A stretch of DNA of 64,000 nt from Solwaraspora sp. WMMD1047 (GTDB taxonomy: Bacteria > Actinomycetota > Actinomycetes > Mycobacteriales > Micromonosporaceae): NCBI RefSeq assembly GCF_029626155.1, contig NZ_JARUBL010000001.1, positions 6,910,501-6,974,500 on the forward strand, read 5' to 3'. Numbering within the stretch: the first letter of the stretch is position 1; each line of letters begins with the position of its first letter. The position numbers were made by a program, and so were the translations under genes. Shown one piece after another: positions 24,972-32,536 of this stretch. Under the pieces are notes generated by a model. That model had not been told where the DNA came from. It made no database searches and was given only the letters and a program-made list of their open reading frames with translations.

Positions 24972-25191
24972 GTCAACCCGGTCAGACAGCGAAGGCAACT
25001 GCGTCGAGGTGGCCACACCCTCTCGCGGGGTCATGGTCCGCGACAGCAAGGACACCTCCGGCCCCGTGCTGGCGTTCAGCCGGTCCGCATGGGTGTCGTT
25101 CATCCGGAGTGTCCCGGCCGGAAAAGTGACGAGAGCCCGACTCGCAGAACCGCCTGGTTCTGCGAGTCGTCTGTTGGCTTGCAACTCATGA
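24958..25191 (+). CDS. DUF397 protein, second copy with C-terminal extension
   Basis: This 77-aa protein starts at ATG 24958 (MQWRKSTRSDSEG). It has the DUF397 pattern through FSRSAWVSFIRSVPAG. Where copy 1 stops, this copy has one extra base and reads on for about 20 residues, crossing a perfect hairpin (25139-25168) and stopping inside a long inverted repeat. The usual XRE partner upstream is only a remnant, so this DUF397 may be an orphan. The extension could be non-functional. Confidence 0.8.
   Translation: MQWRKSTRSDSEGNCVEVATPSRGVMVRDSKDTSGPVLAFSRSAWVSFIRSVPAGKVTRARLAEPPGSASRLLACNS
25035..25107 (+). repeat. Near-identical 73-bp repeat, copy 2
   Basis: This is the partner of 24265-24337, inside the second DUF397 gene. 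The two copies are in the same orientation 770 bp apart, so recombination between them would delete the small membrane gene and the XRE remnant. Confidence 0.85.
25139..25168 (+). terminator. Perfect hairpin inside the second DUF397 extension
   Basis: The arms GACTCGCAGAACC and GGTTCTGCGAGTC form a perfect 13-bp stem with a 4-nt loop. It lies right after the point where a normal DUF397 frame would stop, so it looks like that operon's original terminator. Confidence 0.7.
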
Positions 25192-25246
25192 TCTGAGCGC
25201 CACTGCTGTTAAACCAGTCCGGTAACAGCAGTGCCGCTCAGATCAT
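25188..25246. repeat. Long inverted repeat (24-bp arms, 11-nt loop)
   Basis: The arms 25188-25211 and 25223-25246 match at 23 of 24 positions; each begins or ends with the 12-mer ATGATCTGAGCG or its complement. The DUF397 stop codon lies inside the left arm. It separates the accessory patch from the tad operon, whose last gene converges from the other side. A bidirectional terminator is the simplest reading; a mobile-element end or recombination site is possible. There is no U-tract. Confidence 0.7.
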
Positions 25247-25376
25247 CAATCGGCCGGCGCCAGTGAGGACAGATCGCACGTGGCCGGGTTGCGGCGGTGG
25301 CCTGGCCAGAACGAATGTTGCCGGCCGCCGCCGGTGCAGAGGGGCCGGCCGGACAGGGCGGATGGCCGCCGGGAGA

Positions 25377-26000
25377 TCAGCCGCGGACCGGGCCGGCCAG
25401 GGCTGTCGCCTCTGCCGCGCGGGCGAGTCCGGGCAGCGGCGACACGTGGACCCGGACCGTCAACTCCAGGTCGAGGCCGAGGACCGCGCAGGCGACCACT
25501 TCGCCGCCGTTCGCCTGGACGATCTCGGTGGCGGCGGTGCAGGCTCCAGCAGGGTCCGCCAGCGTTCGGGCCGCCCCGGCGAGCGCGCCCAGATCCGCAG
25601 CGACCCGGGCCTGGTGCCGGGCCACCCGGGCCGCGCCGACCGCCGCTCCCGCCAGCCCGGCCGCCACCAGGACCAGCCCCACCGCCAGTACCAGGATCGA
25701 CGCGGCGCCCTTGTCACGTGCGCTCCGACCGCGCACGTCCCATCGGTTGACCGGCCCGCGCATGTTCCGTCGGGCGAATGGTCCGGGAACGTTCCGCCGG
25801 GCGTCCGGCACGCACACGTCCCGATGGCCGACCCGGCCACGGACGCGAACGCTCGGCCGAGTGACCGGTCCACGTACGCTCCGCCGCGTGACCAGCCTGC
25901 GCACGTCCCGTCGGGTGGCCGGCCCGCGCACGTCCCGCCGCATGACCGGGCCACGCACCTCCTGCCGGTAAGTCCGGCCGGCGGCTGAAGGGCCGGTCAT
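25377..26000 (-). CDS. TadE-like protein with arginine-rich repeat N-terminus (Rv3654c type)
   Basis: This 207-aa protein is last in the tad operon. The ATG at 26000 overlaps the TadE stop by 4 bp. Residues ~98-120 (AASILVLAVGLVLVAAGLAG) are the membrane segment, and the downstream part (RVARHQARVAADLGALAGAA) matches the pseudopilin-like proteins next to secretion genes. Unusually, ~85 residues precede the membrane segment, made of degenerate units such as RRDVRGPATRR and RRNMRGPVNR. Mycobacterial homologues lack such an extension as far as I recall. It may anchor to nucleic acid or membrane, or be a non-functional repeat expansion. Confidence 0.75.
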   Translation of the reverse strand: MTGPSAAGRTYRQEVRGPVMRRDVRGPATRRDVRRLVTRRSVRGPVTRPSVRVRGRVGHRDVCVPDARRNVPGPFARRNMRGPVNRWDVRGRSARDKGAASILVLAVGLVLVAAGLAGAAVGAARVARHQARVAADLGALAGAARTLADPAGACTAATEIVQANGGEVVACAVLGLDLELTVRVHVSPLPGLARAAEATALAGPVRG

Positions 26001-26362
26001 GACCACGGCTCCGGGGCGCCTGGTTCGACGGCGGCCACCGCCGTCGCGTCCACCACCACCAGCGGTAGACGGACGCCGAGCGCCCGGACCGGGACCCGGA
26101 CCGTGGCGGTGACCGTCTCCCCGGCGTCGGTGATCGCGATCGTCGCTCCCCGGGGTGCGACCCGTGCTCCGGCGGCCTGACCGTCGGCTCCGCGGGAGGC
26201 GGCCAGTGCCGCCTCCCGCGCCGCGTCCACGCACTGGGCCTTTGTCGTCGTCGCGACGACGATGGTGAGGCCGACCGACAGCAGGAACATGAGCGCCGGC
26301 AGGCCGACGGCCAGTTCCACGGTGAACGAGCCGCGCTCGCCGCCGGCCCGCCGGCGCCCGGT
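25997..26362 (-). CDS. tadE: TadE-like pseudopilin
   Basis: This protein of about 121 aa begins at the TTG at 26365 (TTGA overlap with the pilin stop); the displayed span may start one codon later than the TTG at 26365-26363. It has the GSFTVELAVGLPALMFLL motif, with the conserved Glu and a single membrane segment, typical of TadE minor pilins. The rest is an extracellular beta-rich region. It is coupled to the flanking genes by 4-bp overlaps. It is expected to help initiate or stabilise the Flp-type pilus. Confidence 0.8.
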   Translation of the reverse strand, partial: TGRRRAGGERGSFTVELAVGLPALMFLLSVGLTIVVATTTKAQCVDAAREAALAASRGADGQAAGARVAPRGATIAITDAGETVTATVRVPVRALGVRLPLVVVDATAVAAVEPGAPEPWS

Positions 26363-26529
26363 CAATTCAGCGCCCGATCGATCACGCCGGTCAGCGCCGC
26401 CTGCACGCTTTCCGAGGTGAGCACCTTCAGCAGGATGCCGGCGAAGGCGACGGCCGCCAGGGTTCCGACCGCGTACTCGGCGGTGTTCATCCCGGCGTCG
26501 CCGCGTAACCGGGTCAGCAGTCTGCGCAC
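26362..26529 (-). CDS. Flp-type pilin, DUF4244 (55 aa)
   Basis: GTG 26529 (VRRLLTRLRGDAG) follows AAAGGGG. The mature part MNTAEYAVGTLAAVAFAGIL has the Glu+5-like residue and Tyr typical of Flp pilins, preceded by the Gly of the prepilin cleavage region (DAG-MNTAEY). One hydrophobic helix makes up most of the protein. It would be the main structural pilin of this locus. No prepilin peptidase gene is present in the window, so processing must use an enzyme encoded elsewhere. Confidence 0.85.
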   Translation of the reverse strand: MRRLLTRLRGDAGMNTAEYAVGTLAAVAFAGILLKVLTSESVQAALTGVIDRALN

Positions 26530-26606
26530 GACATTGTCCCCTTTCTCTTGGCGGCCAACCGTCCCTCGGTGGGCCGACCGGCCGGCCGGGGTCGGCCGGC
26601 CGGATC

Positions 26607-27398
26607 TCACAGCACGTCGCCGAGCACGGCGACGATCACCGGCACCAGACCGGCGAGAATGAAGGCCGGCAGGAAACACAGGCCGAGTGGCAGCACGATC
26701 AGCACGCCGGCCCGGCGGGCCGCCGCCTCGGCCGCTACCGCCCGGTCCCCGCGCAGGTCGTCGGCGAGCCGGTGCAGCGCGCCGGCCAGCGCGCCGCCGC
26801 TGGCCGCCGACCGGACCGCGGCATCGGCCAGCCGCCGGCCGCCGGTCACCGGCGCCAGGTGCTCCCACGCCTCGGCCGGGTCTCCGCCGAGGCGCATTGT
26901 CCGTCCGACCCGGGCCAGCCGGCCGCCGAGCGGACCACCCAGCGCCTCGGCTACCGCCGCGACCGCCCCGTCCACCGGAGCGCCGGCCCGCAGTGCCGCC
27001 GCCAGCAGGTCGGCGGCGAGCGGTAGCTCCGCGGCCTCCCGCAGCCGGCGGCGGCGGGCCTCGGGCGGCTCCACTCGGCGCAACGCCGGTCCGACGCCGA
27101 CCGCCACCGCGACACCGGCGGCGACGCCCAGCCAGCCGCCGACGAGGACGGCGGTCGCGACCCCGCACAGCACGGCAACGGATCGGAGCAGCGCAGGCCG
27201 CAGCGCCGTGGCTGGCTGTTGCTCGTCGTCGCCGGTCGCGGCGTCGGCGGTGTGGCTCGACCCGCCAGTCAGGACGGTCAGGACGGCCAACCGACGCCGG
27301 ACGAGCCGCCCGGTCGGCGCGCCCGCCGCACCCATAGCCACACCGATCGCCGTCACGAGCACCACCACAGTCGCAGCGGCGATCACGTAGCCGGACAT
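26607..27398 (-). CDS. tadC: TadC-like inner-membrane platform protein
   Basis: This 263-aa type II secretion F-domain protein starts at ATG 27398, overlapping the tadB stop (TGATG). The F domain (about 125-235) includes LPLAADLLAAALRAGAP and the RTMRLGGDPAEAW stretch. Hydrophobic segments at the N-terminus, in the middle and at the C-terminus (VLIVLPLGLCFLPAFILAG) fit the family. It forms the membrane platform with TadB, on which the TadA ATPase acts. A 77-bp gap to the pilin gene is the only sizeable one in the operon. Confidence 0.85.
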   Translation of the reverse strand: MSGYVIAAATVVVLVTAIGVAMGAAGAPTGRLVRRRLAVLTVLTGGSSHTADAATGDDEQQPATALRPALLRSVAVLCGVATAVLVGGWLGVAAGVAVAVGVGPALRRVEPPEARRRRLREAAELPLAADLLAAALRAGAPVDGAVAAVAEALGGPLGGRLARVGRTMRLGGDPAEAWEHLAPVTGGRRLADAAVRSAASGGALAGALHRLADDLRGDRAVAAEAAARRAGVLIVLPLGLCFLPAFILAGLVPVIVAVLGDVL

Positions 27399-28558
27399 CA
27401 GGACTGCCGCGCCGGGGCTGCGGCCAACCGGTCCGCCCAGGCCAGTCCGGCCACCTGCAGGACGACAGCGGACACCGCGCAGGCAGCGCCGACCGGGGTG
27501 TGCAGCAGCACCCGCATCGGGTCAACGCCGATCCCGTAGCCCAACGCGATTCCGCCCAGGGGAAGCCCGGCCAGCAGCCACGCGGTGGCCCGCGCGCCAG
27601 CCGCCTGTGCGGCGGCCGCCGCCAGCCCTCGGTCGGTCGTCCGCCCGTCGGCTTCGATCCGCTCCAGCAGGTCCGCCAGCGGCGCACCGGTGCGCTCAGC
27701 CAACCGAACAGCCGCCCGGGTGAGATCGTCGATCCGGTCAGACCCGGGCCGGGCATCGAGGGACCGGTACACAGCGGACCCGGCCGCATCTGCCGCCGCA
27801 GCGACAGACCTGGTCGACGGCCCGGCCAGGACAGCCGGCACGGGCTGGCCAGCGCGTAGATCGGCGGCCAGCGCGCAGAGCCCGTCGAGCCGCTGGCGGC
27901 GTCCGGCGGCGAGCCTCTCGGCTGCCCGGCGGCGCAGCCCGGCCCGGACCGCCAGCGCGCCGTAGCTGGCTGCCACGAACGCCGCCACCGGACCACCGAC
28001 GATTAATCCGGGAACCCCGGCGAGGACACCCGCGCAGAGCAGGGCGACGGCCCGCCGCGACCTGCCGGCCCCGGTAGCCGGCCACCAGGCGTCCGGCGAC
28101 CAGGAACCCGCCACCCATCCGCCCGGTGGACGCAACCACCCGAGCGGCCATAACCGATCGGCCGACCCAGGCCGGCGACCTGATCCGGCAGCTCCCAGGA
28201 GCGCGCCCAGGGCGGCAGTTCCCAGAAACGCGGCCGGGCTCGCAGCTCCCACGGACGCGCCCAGGCCGGCAGCTCCCACGGACGCGCCCGGGCCTGCGGT
28301 CCCCACGGAGGCGTTCCGTCCGACCGTGCTAACGGAGGCGACTGGATCGGCCGCCCGCAGCATGCGCCGGGCCCGGGTACGGGACCGACGACCCGGGCCC
28401 GGCCAGGCGGTGAGCGCCGCAGCGGCCAGCAGACACCCGGCACCGGCCAACGCCCAGCCGGTCGCCGGACCCCAGCCGCCCCGCAGCGCCCAGCCGCTCG
28501 TCGCCGCCCAACCGCCGACCATCGCCCACCCCACGGCCACCGGCCAGCCGCCCGTCAC
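27398..28558 (-). CDS. tadB: TadB-like inner-membrane platform protein with repeat-rich N-terminus
   Basis: This 386-aa protein starts at a GTG that overlaps the tadA stop (GTGA). The C-terminal ~200 residues are a T2SS F domain (LAADLRAGQPVPAVL ... LERIEADGRTTDRG) with flanking membrane helices. The N-terminal ~150 residues are unusual: a Trp-rich membrane region with GGW/GWA repeats, then ASVGAAGLG-type repeats, then another Trp-rich stretch. The repeats correspond to short GC-rich tandem units in the DNA (about 28200-28320). Homologues are normally shorter. The role in the pilus platform is standard; the repeat region is unexplained. Confidence 0.85.
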   Translation of the reverse strand: MTGGWPVAVGWAMVGGWAATSGWALRGGWGPATGWALAGAGCLLAAAALTAWPGPGRRSRTRARRMLRAADPVASVSTVGRNASVGTAGPGASVGAAGLGASVGAASPAAFLGTAALGALLGAAGSGRRPGSADRLWPLGWLRPPGGWVAGSWSPDAWWPATGAGRSRRAVALLCAGVLAGVPGLIVGGPVAAFVAASYGALAVRAGLRRRAAERLAAGRRQRLDGLCALAADLRAGQPVPAVLAGPSTRSVAAAADAAGSAVYRSLDARPGSDRIDDLTRAAVRLAERTGAPLADLLERIEADGRTTDRGLAAAAAQAAGARATAWLLAGLPLGGIALGYGIGVDPMRVLLHTPVGAACAVSAVVLQVAGLAWADRLAAAPARQS

Positions 28559-29964
28559 CACGGCGCTCCGCCCGGTCGACCGGCCCGGGCCGGTCCGCCC
28601 GTCAACCCCGGCATCGATGGCCTGTCCGGTATCGACGCCGGCCTCGGCTCGGTGGGCACCCGCCGAGGCGACGCCGGCCGCGCCGACGCCAGTGGGGCCG
28701 GCCCTGGCCGGATCGGCGCTGGCAGGTGCGACGCTGGCCGCATCGACGCCGACCGGGGCGAGGCTGGCGGGGTCAGCGCCGGTCGGGGCGATGCCGGCCT
28801 GGTCAGCACCGGCGGGATCGGGACCGAACGTTCGGCGAGCAGGTCCGCCAGCACCGGCGCGGCCGGTCCCGGACCGCTGTCCCGCTGCCAGGCTGGTACT
28901 ACCGTCACCAGCCGGTCCGGGCCGGTCGGGAGCAGCAGGGCGACCGCGTCCAGGACCCGGCCGGCGCCGGTCCGGCGGACCTGGAGCAGCACCTGCAACG
29001 CGGCGCCCACCTGGGCGTGCAGGGCCGGTCGGGGCAACCCGCCGAGCAGGCCGAGCGCCTCCAGCCTGGCCGGCACGTCGGCCGGCCGGTTGGCGTGCAG
29101 GGTGCCCGCTCCCCCGTCGTGTCCGGTGTTGAGGGCGCTCAGCAGGTCGACCACCTCGCCGCCCCGGCACTCGCCGATCACCAGCCGGTCGGGTCGCATC
29201 CGCAACGCCTGCCTAACCAGGTCACCGAGCCCGATCAGACCGGCACCCTCCACGTTGGAGTTGCGAGCCTGCAGACCCACCACATGCGGGTGCGTCGGGC
29301 GCAGCTCGGCGGCGTCCTCCACCAGGACGATCCGTTCGGTCGGCGGCACCAACCCGAGCAAGGTGTTCAGCAGGGTGGTCTTGCCAGAACCCGTGCCGCC
29401 GACCACCAGGTAGGCCAGCCGGGCGGCCACCACGGCGGCCAGCAGCGGCGCCGCCTCGGCCGGCACGGTGCCCCGCCGGACCAGCTCGTCAAGGCCGAAA
29501 GGCCGCTGCCGGAAGGTCCGCAACGACAGGTACGGCCCGCTGGTCGCCACCGGCGGCAGGACCGCGTGCAGACGGGTGCCGTCCGGCAGCCGCGCGTCGA
29601 CGTAGGGAGTGCCGTCGTCGAGCCGTCGGCCACAGCCCGCCGCCAACCGTTGGGCCAGCTGGCGTACCCGCTCGGGAGAGCCGAGGGTGCCGGGCAGCCG
29701 GGTCAGGCCGCCGCCCCGGTCGACCCAGACCTCGCCGCCGTTGACGAGGACGTCGGTGACCTCCGGGTCGGCCAGCAGCGGGGCCAGCGGGCCGGCGCCC
29801 ACCAGGTCGTTCTGCACGCTTGTCGCCATCCGCAGCACGGTGGTGTCGCCCAGTACGGCGGTGCCGGGCTCCGCGCGTACCGCGGAGACGATGGCCGCTG
29901 GGGTGACGGCCGTGCCCTCTGCCGCGAACCGCTGCCGGATCCTGGCCGCCAGCTCGTCGGTCAT
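28555..29964 (-). CDS. tadA: TadA/CpaF-family secretion ATPase with Pro-rich tail
   Basis: This 469-aa ATPase starts at ATG 29964, overlapping the ssd stop by 4 bp. It has Walker A GGTGSGKTT with Lys195, the Asp box LVEDAAEL, the His-box region GTLHANRPADV and Walker B-like LVIGECRGGE. It powers pilus assembly as a hexamer on the cytosolic side. After about residue 385 there is a Pro/Ala/Ser/Arg-rich tail of some 85 residues with RPASPRP-type repeats, absent in typical CpaF proteins. The DNA of the tail overlaps nothing else apart from the 4 bp shared with tadB. Confidence 0.93.
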   Translation of the reverse strand: MTDELAARIRQRFAAEGTAVTPAAIVSAVRAEPGTAVLGDTTVLRMATSVQNDLVGAGPLAPLLADPEVTDVLVNGGEVWVDRGGGLTRLPGTLGSPERVRQLAQRLAAGCGRRLDDGTPYVDARLPDGTRLHAVLPPVATSGPYLSLRTFRQRPFGLDELVRRGTVPAEAAPLLAAVVAARLAYLVVGGTGSGKTTLLNTLLGLVPPTERIVLVEDAAELRPTHPHVVGLQARNSNVEGAGLIGLGDLVRQALRMRPDRLVIGECRGGEVVDLLSALNTGHDGGAGTLHANRPADVPARLEALGLLGGLPRPALHAQVGAALQVLLQVRRTGAGRVLDAVALLLPTGPDRLVTVVPAWQRDSGPGPAAPVLADLLAERSVPIPPVLTRPASPRPALTPPASPRSASMRPASHLPAPIRPGPAPLASARPASPRRVPTEPRPASIPDRPSMPGLTGGPARAGRPGGAPW

Positions 29965-31064
29965 GCCGCACCGGCCAGGGTGGCGCCGGTGAGGTCGGCG
30001 ATCAGCCGCCGGCACAGGGAGGTGAGCGGGCCACGCCCGGACGACGTCGGCGCCTCGCCGCGTTCCAGTCCGCGGCACAGTGCCGGCTCCGGACGCAGCG
30101 TGCCGGCCAGCGGAAGGTCGAGGGAGCGGGCGACGTGTCTGGCCTTGAGACCGCCGGGCGCCGGGCCGCGCACGATCAGGGACAGGTCGGCGCAGTGCGG
30201 GCTGGCCGCCTTGACCACCTTCGCGGCGGCGGCGGTGGCCCGTAACTCGGCGGGGACCACCAGGTAGACCCGGTCGGCCGCCTGCAGGGCAATCACGGCG
30301 GCATCGTCGAGCTGCCGGGGAACGTCGACGACGATCACGTCCCGACCTCGGCGGGCGGCGTCCATGGTGGCCGCCATCGCCTCGGCCGGCAGCTCCAGCG
30401 GGTCGCCCCGGTCCCAGGAGAGCATCACCAGGTCGCCCCGGCTGGGTAGGGCCCGCACCAGGGCCGGCGCGTCGACCCGACCGTCGGCGGCGGTCAGGGC
30501 CGGCCAGCGCAGACCCTGCATCTCCTCCCAGCCCAGGACGAGGTCCAGGCCGCCGCCGAGTGGGTCGGCGTCGACCAGCAGGGTGCGCAGGCGGGCCTTG
30601 GCGGCGGTCACCGCGAGTCCGCCGGCCAGCACGCTGGCCCCGGCGCCGCCCCGGCCGCCGAGGACCGCGACCACCCGGCCGACGGTGTCGGGCCGCTGCC
30701 CGGGTCTGGTCTCGGCGAACCGGTCGACAAGCCACGGCTCGGCGGCGGGCAGCATCGCCACGTGCTCGGCACCGATCAGCTCGGCCAGGTCCCAGGCCGG
30801 GTCGCCGTCGCGGGCCTGCCCGACGAGGACCAACCGTGGGCGGCGCGGCAGCCGGGCGCGCAGGCACGCCTGCGTCTGGTCGGTGCCGACCATGACCAGC
30901 GGGGCCGCCGCCCACCGGGACCGGGCCGCCGCCGGATCAGCGGCCACCTCCACCTCGGCGCCGCCGGCCGCCGCGAGCCGCAGCAGTTCTTCGAGCAGTT
31001 CGGCGTCCGAGGTCACGACGAGCGGCCGGCGCCCTCCGGTGCGGGCCTGGGTACGGGGTGGCAT
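29961..31064 (-). CDS. ssd: Septum-site-determining protein Ssd / TadZ-like (CpaE family)
   Basis: This 367-aa MinD/ParA-type protein starts at ATG 31064, with AGGAGG 5 bp upstream. An N-terminal receiver-like domain without phosphorylation residues is followed by a deviant Walker A, GGRGGAGAS, then LVDADPLGGGLDLVLGWE and VIVVDVPRQLDD. Mycobacterial Ssd (Rv3660c) occupies the same place at the head of this operon. TadZ-like proteins position the pilus machine at the pole. Being first, it sets the operon's transcription start, probably in the 31.1-31.4 kb interval. Confidence 0.9.
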   Translation of the reverse strand: MPPRTQARTGGRRPLVVTSDAELLEELLRLAAAGGAEVEVAADPAAARSRWAAAPLVMVGTDQTQACLRARLPRRPRLVLVGQARDGDPAWDLAELIGAEHVAMLPAAEPWLVDRFAETRPGQRPDTVGRVVAVLGGRGGAGASVLAGGLAVTAAKARLRTLLVDADPLGGGLDLVLGWEEMQGLRWPALTAADGRVDAPALVRALPSRGDLVMLSWDRGDPLELPAEAMAATMDAARRGRDVIVVDVPRQLDDAAVIALQAADRVYLVVPAELRATAAAAKVVKAASPHCADLSLIVRGPAPGGLKARHVARSLDLPLAGTLRPEPALCRGLERGEAPTSSGRGPLTSLCRRLIADLTGATLAGAA

Positions 31065-31387
31065 CGCGGCCTCCTGCGCGGTAACGGGATGCGGGGTCCC
31101 ACCCACCGTGCTGCGGACGCCGCCCACGAGTGACGCCGATTCGGCGACCTGTGGACAACCGACCCGGCTGTGGACATCCGCCACCGGACGAGTTGATCTG
31201 CTAAGCGAACGGCTGCCCGAACTCAGCCCCCTCTGAGGCGGCGGAAACCACCGGTCGTCCGGGCCCGACGATTCGGTCGCCGTCGGGGCTCGGATCGTGG
31301 TAGCTCGCCGCTCACCCGGGTAACCGGCCGGCGAGAGCATTTCGCCGCCGCGACGCGGCACCTCAGCGTCGCGAGAGAGGAGCGATC
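31065..31387. other. Gene-free interval between tad operon and esterase
   Basis: This 323-bp divergent region must carry promoters for both the tad operon and the esterase. It contains two DnaA-box-like 9-mers (31150-31158 and 31169-31177) and no credible small gene. The esterase ribosome site GAGAGGAG is at its right edge. Confidence 0.5.
31150..31177. promoter_or_regulatory. Pair of DnaA-box-like sequences
   Basis: TGTGGACAA (31150-31158) is an exact complement of TTGTCCACA, the actinobacterial DnaA box. TGTGGACAT (31169-31177) differs by one base. They are 19 bp apart in the same orientation, about two helical turns, and lie 86 bp upstream of ssd. Two boxes are far fewer than at an origin, so a regulatory role is more likely. 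Confidence 0.45.
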
Positions 31388-32467
31388 ATGGCTCAGTCGA
31401 CAACCACCACCGTGCTGGATCCGGCGGCCCGGGAGGTGGCGACGCTCACCGCCAACCCGCCGTTCCTGTTCCAGCTCGGACCCGACCGCGGCCGCGCGAA
31501 ACTGGACGAACTACAGGCCGGAGCCACCCCCCGCCCGGACGCGGACATCGAGGACGTGGCGGTGCCCGGCGGTCCGTCCGGTCAGATCCGGGTACGGATC
31601 GTCCGGCCGCCGCCGCAACAGCAGAACGGGCACCGGCGCGATCAGAACGCGGGCCGCGAGGACCCGTTCGGCCGGCTCAGCGCCCGGGTCCGGCAGGCCA
31701 CCGAGAACATGATGGGCAACAACGGCGCAACCAACACCACCCTGCCGGCGATCCTGTTCATCCACGGCGCCGGCTGGGTGTTCGGTGACGCGGCGACCCA
31801 CGACCGGCTGATCCGCGAGTTGGCCGCGCAGTCCGGCGCCGCCGTGGTGTTTCCCGAGTACAGCCGGTCGCCGGAGGCCCGCTTCCCGATCGCGCTGGAG
31901 GAGAGCTACGCGGTGGCCCGCTGGGTGGCCGACCACGGCGCGGAGTACGGCCTGGACGGCTCCCGGATGGCGATCGCCGGCGATTCGGTCGGCGGCAACA
32001 TGGCCACCGTGCTGGCGATGATGTCGAAGGAGCGCAACGGTCCCCGGTTCCGGGCTCAGGTGCTGCTCTACCCGGTGACCGACGCCGACTTCGACACCGA
32101 CTCGTACCGGGAGTTCGCCGAGGGCTACTACCTCGGGCGGGAGGGCATGATCTGGTTCTGGGACCAGTACCTGCCCGATTCCGGCCGGCGGAGCGACCCG
32201 ATGGCCTCGCCGTTGCGGGCCAGCACCGAACAGCTCGCCGACCTGCCGCCGGCGCTGATCACCACCAACGAGGCGGACGTGCTGCGCGACGAGGGCGAGG
32301 CGTACGCGACCAGGTTGCGCGAGGCCGGGGTGCCGGTCACCCAGGTGCGGTTCCAGGGCGTCATCCACGACATGGCGATGCTGGACGCGCTGGCCGACAC
32401 CAGCGCGGCCCGGTCCGCGACGTCCCTGGCGGCGCTGACCCTGCGGGACGCGCTGCACGAGTCGTGA
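31388..32467 (+). CDS. Alpha/beta-hydrolase-fold esterase of the HSL family
   Basis: This 359-aa enzyme starts at ATG 31388 behind GAGAGGAG. It carries the oxyanion motif HGAG (126-129), the nucleophile motif GDSVGG with Ser200, and probable Asp297 (NEADVLRDEG) and His327 (GVIHDMAM). It should hydrolyse short-chain esters in the cytosol; there is no signal peptide. A Gln/Asn/Arg-rich insertion at about 76-115 is unusual for the family. A strong 15-bp-stem terminator follows. Substrate unknown. Confidence 0.9.
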   Translation: MAQSTTTTVLDPAAREVATLTANPPFLFQLGPDRGRAKLDELQAGATPRPDADIEDVAVPGGPSGQIRVRIVRPPPQQQNGHRRDQNAGREDPFGRLSARVRQATENMMGNNGATNTTLPAILFIHGAGWVFGDAATHDRLIRELAAQSGAAVVFPEYSRSPEARFPIALEESYAVARWVADHGAEYGLDGSRMAIAGDSVGGNMATVLAMMSKERNGPRFRAQVLLYPVTDADFDTDSYREFAEGYYLGREGMIWFWDQYLPDSGRRSDPMASPLRASTEQLADLPPALITTNEADVLRDEGEAYATRLREAGVPVTQVRFQGVIHDMAMLDALADTSAARSATSLAALTLRDALHES

Positions 32468-32489
32468 CCTGACCCCGGGGAATCGGATC

Positions 32490-32524
32490 CCGCCCGCCTC
32501 CGGTCTCGCACCGGGGGCGGGCGG
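32490..32524. terminator. Bidirectional terminator between esterase and XRE gene
   Basis: A 15-bp stem (nine GC pairs, one T:G, then CCGGT/ACCGG) with a CTCGC loop lies between the convergent stops at 32467 and 32537. It can serve both genes. Confidence 0.7.
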
Positions 32525-32536
32525 TCAGGCGGGCGG

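Noticed and set aside
25188-25246. Insertion sequence end
   Set aside because: No transposase, target duplication or second end was found nearby. It is left as an inverted repeat or terminator.
22833-25246. Prophage or integrated plasmid
   Set aside because: No integrase, phage structural gene, replication gene or tRNA target is present. XRE/DUF397 genes are normal actinomycete chromosomal genes.
31150-31177. Replication origin
   Set aside because: There are only two DnaA-like boxes and no dnaA/dnaN genes or AT-rich unwinding region.
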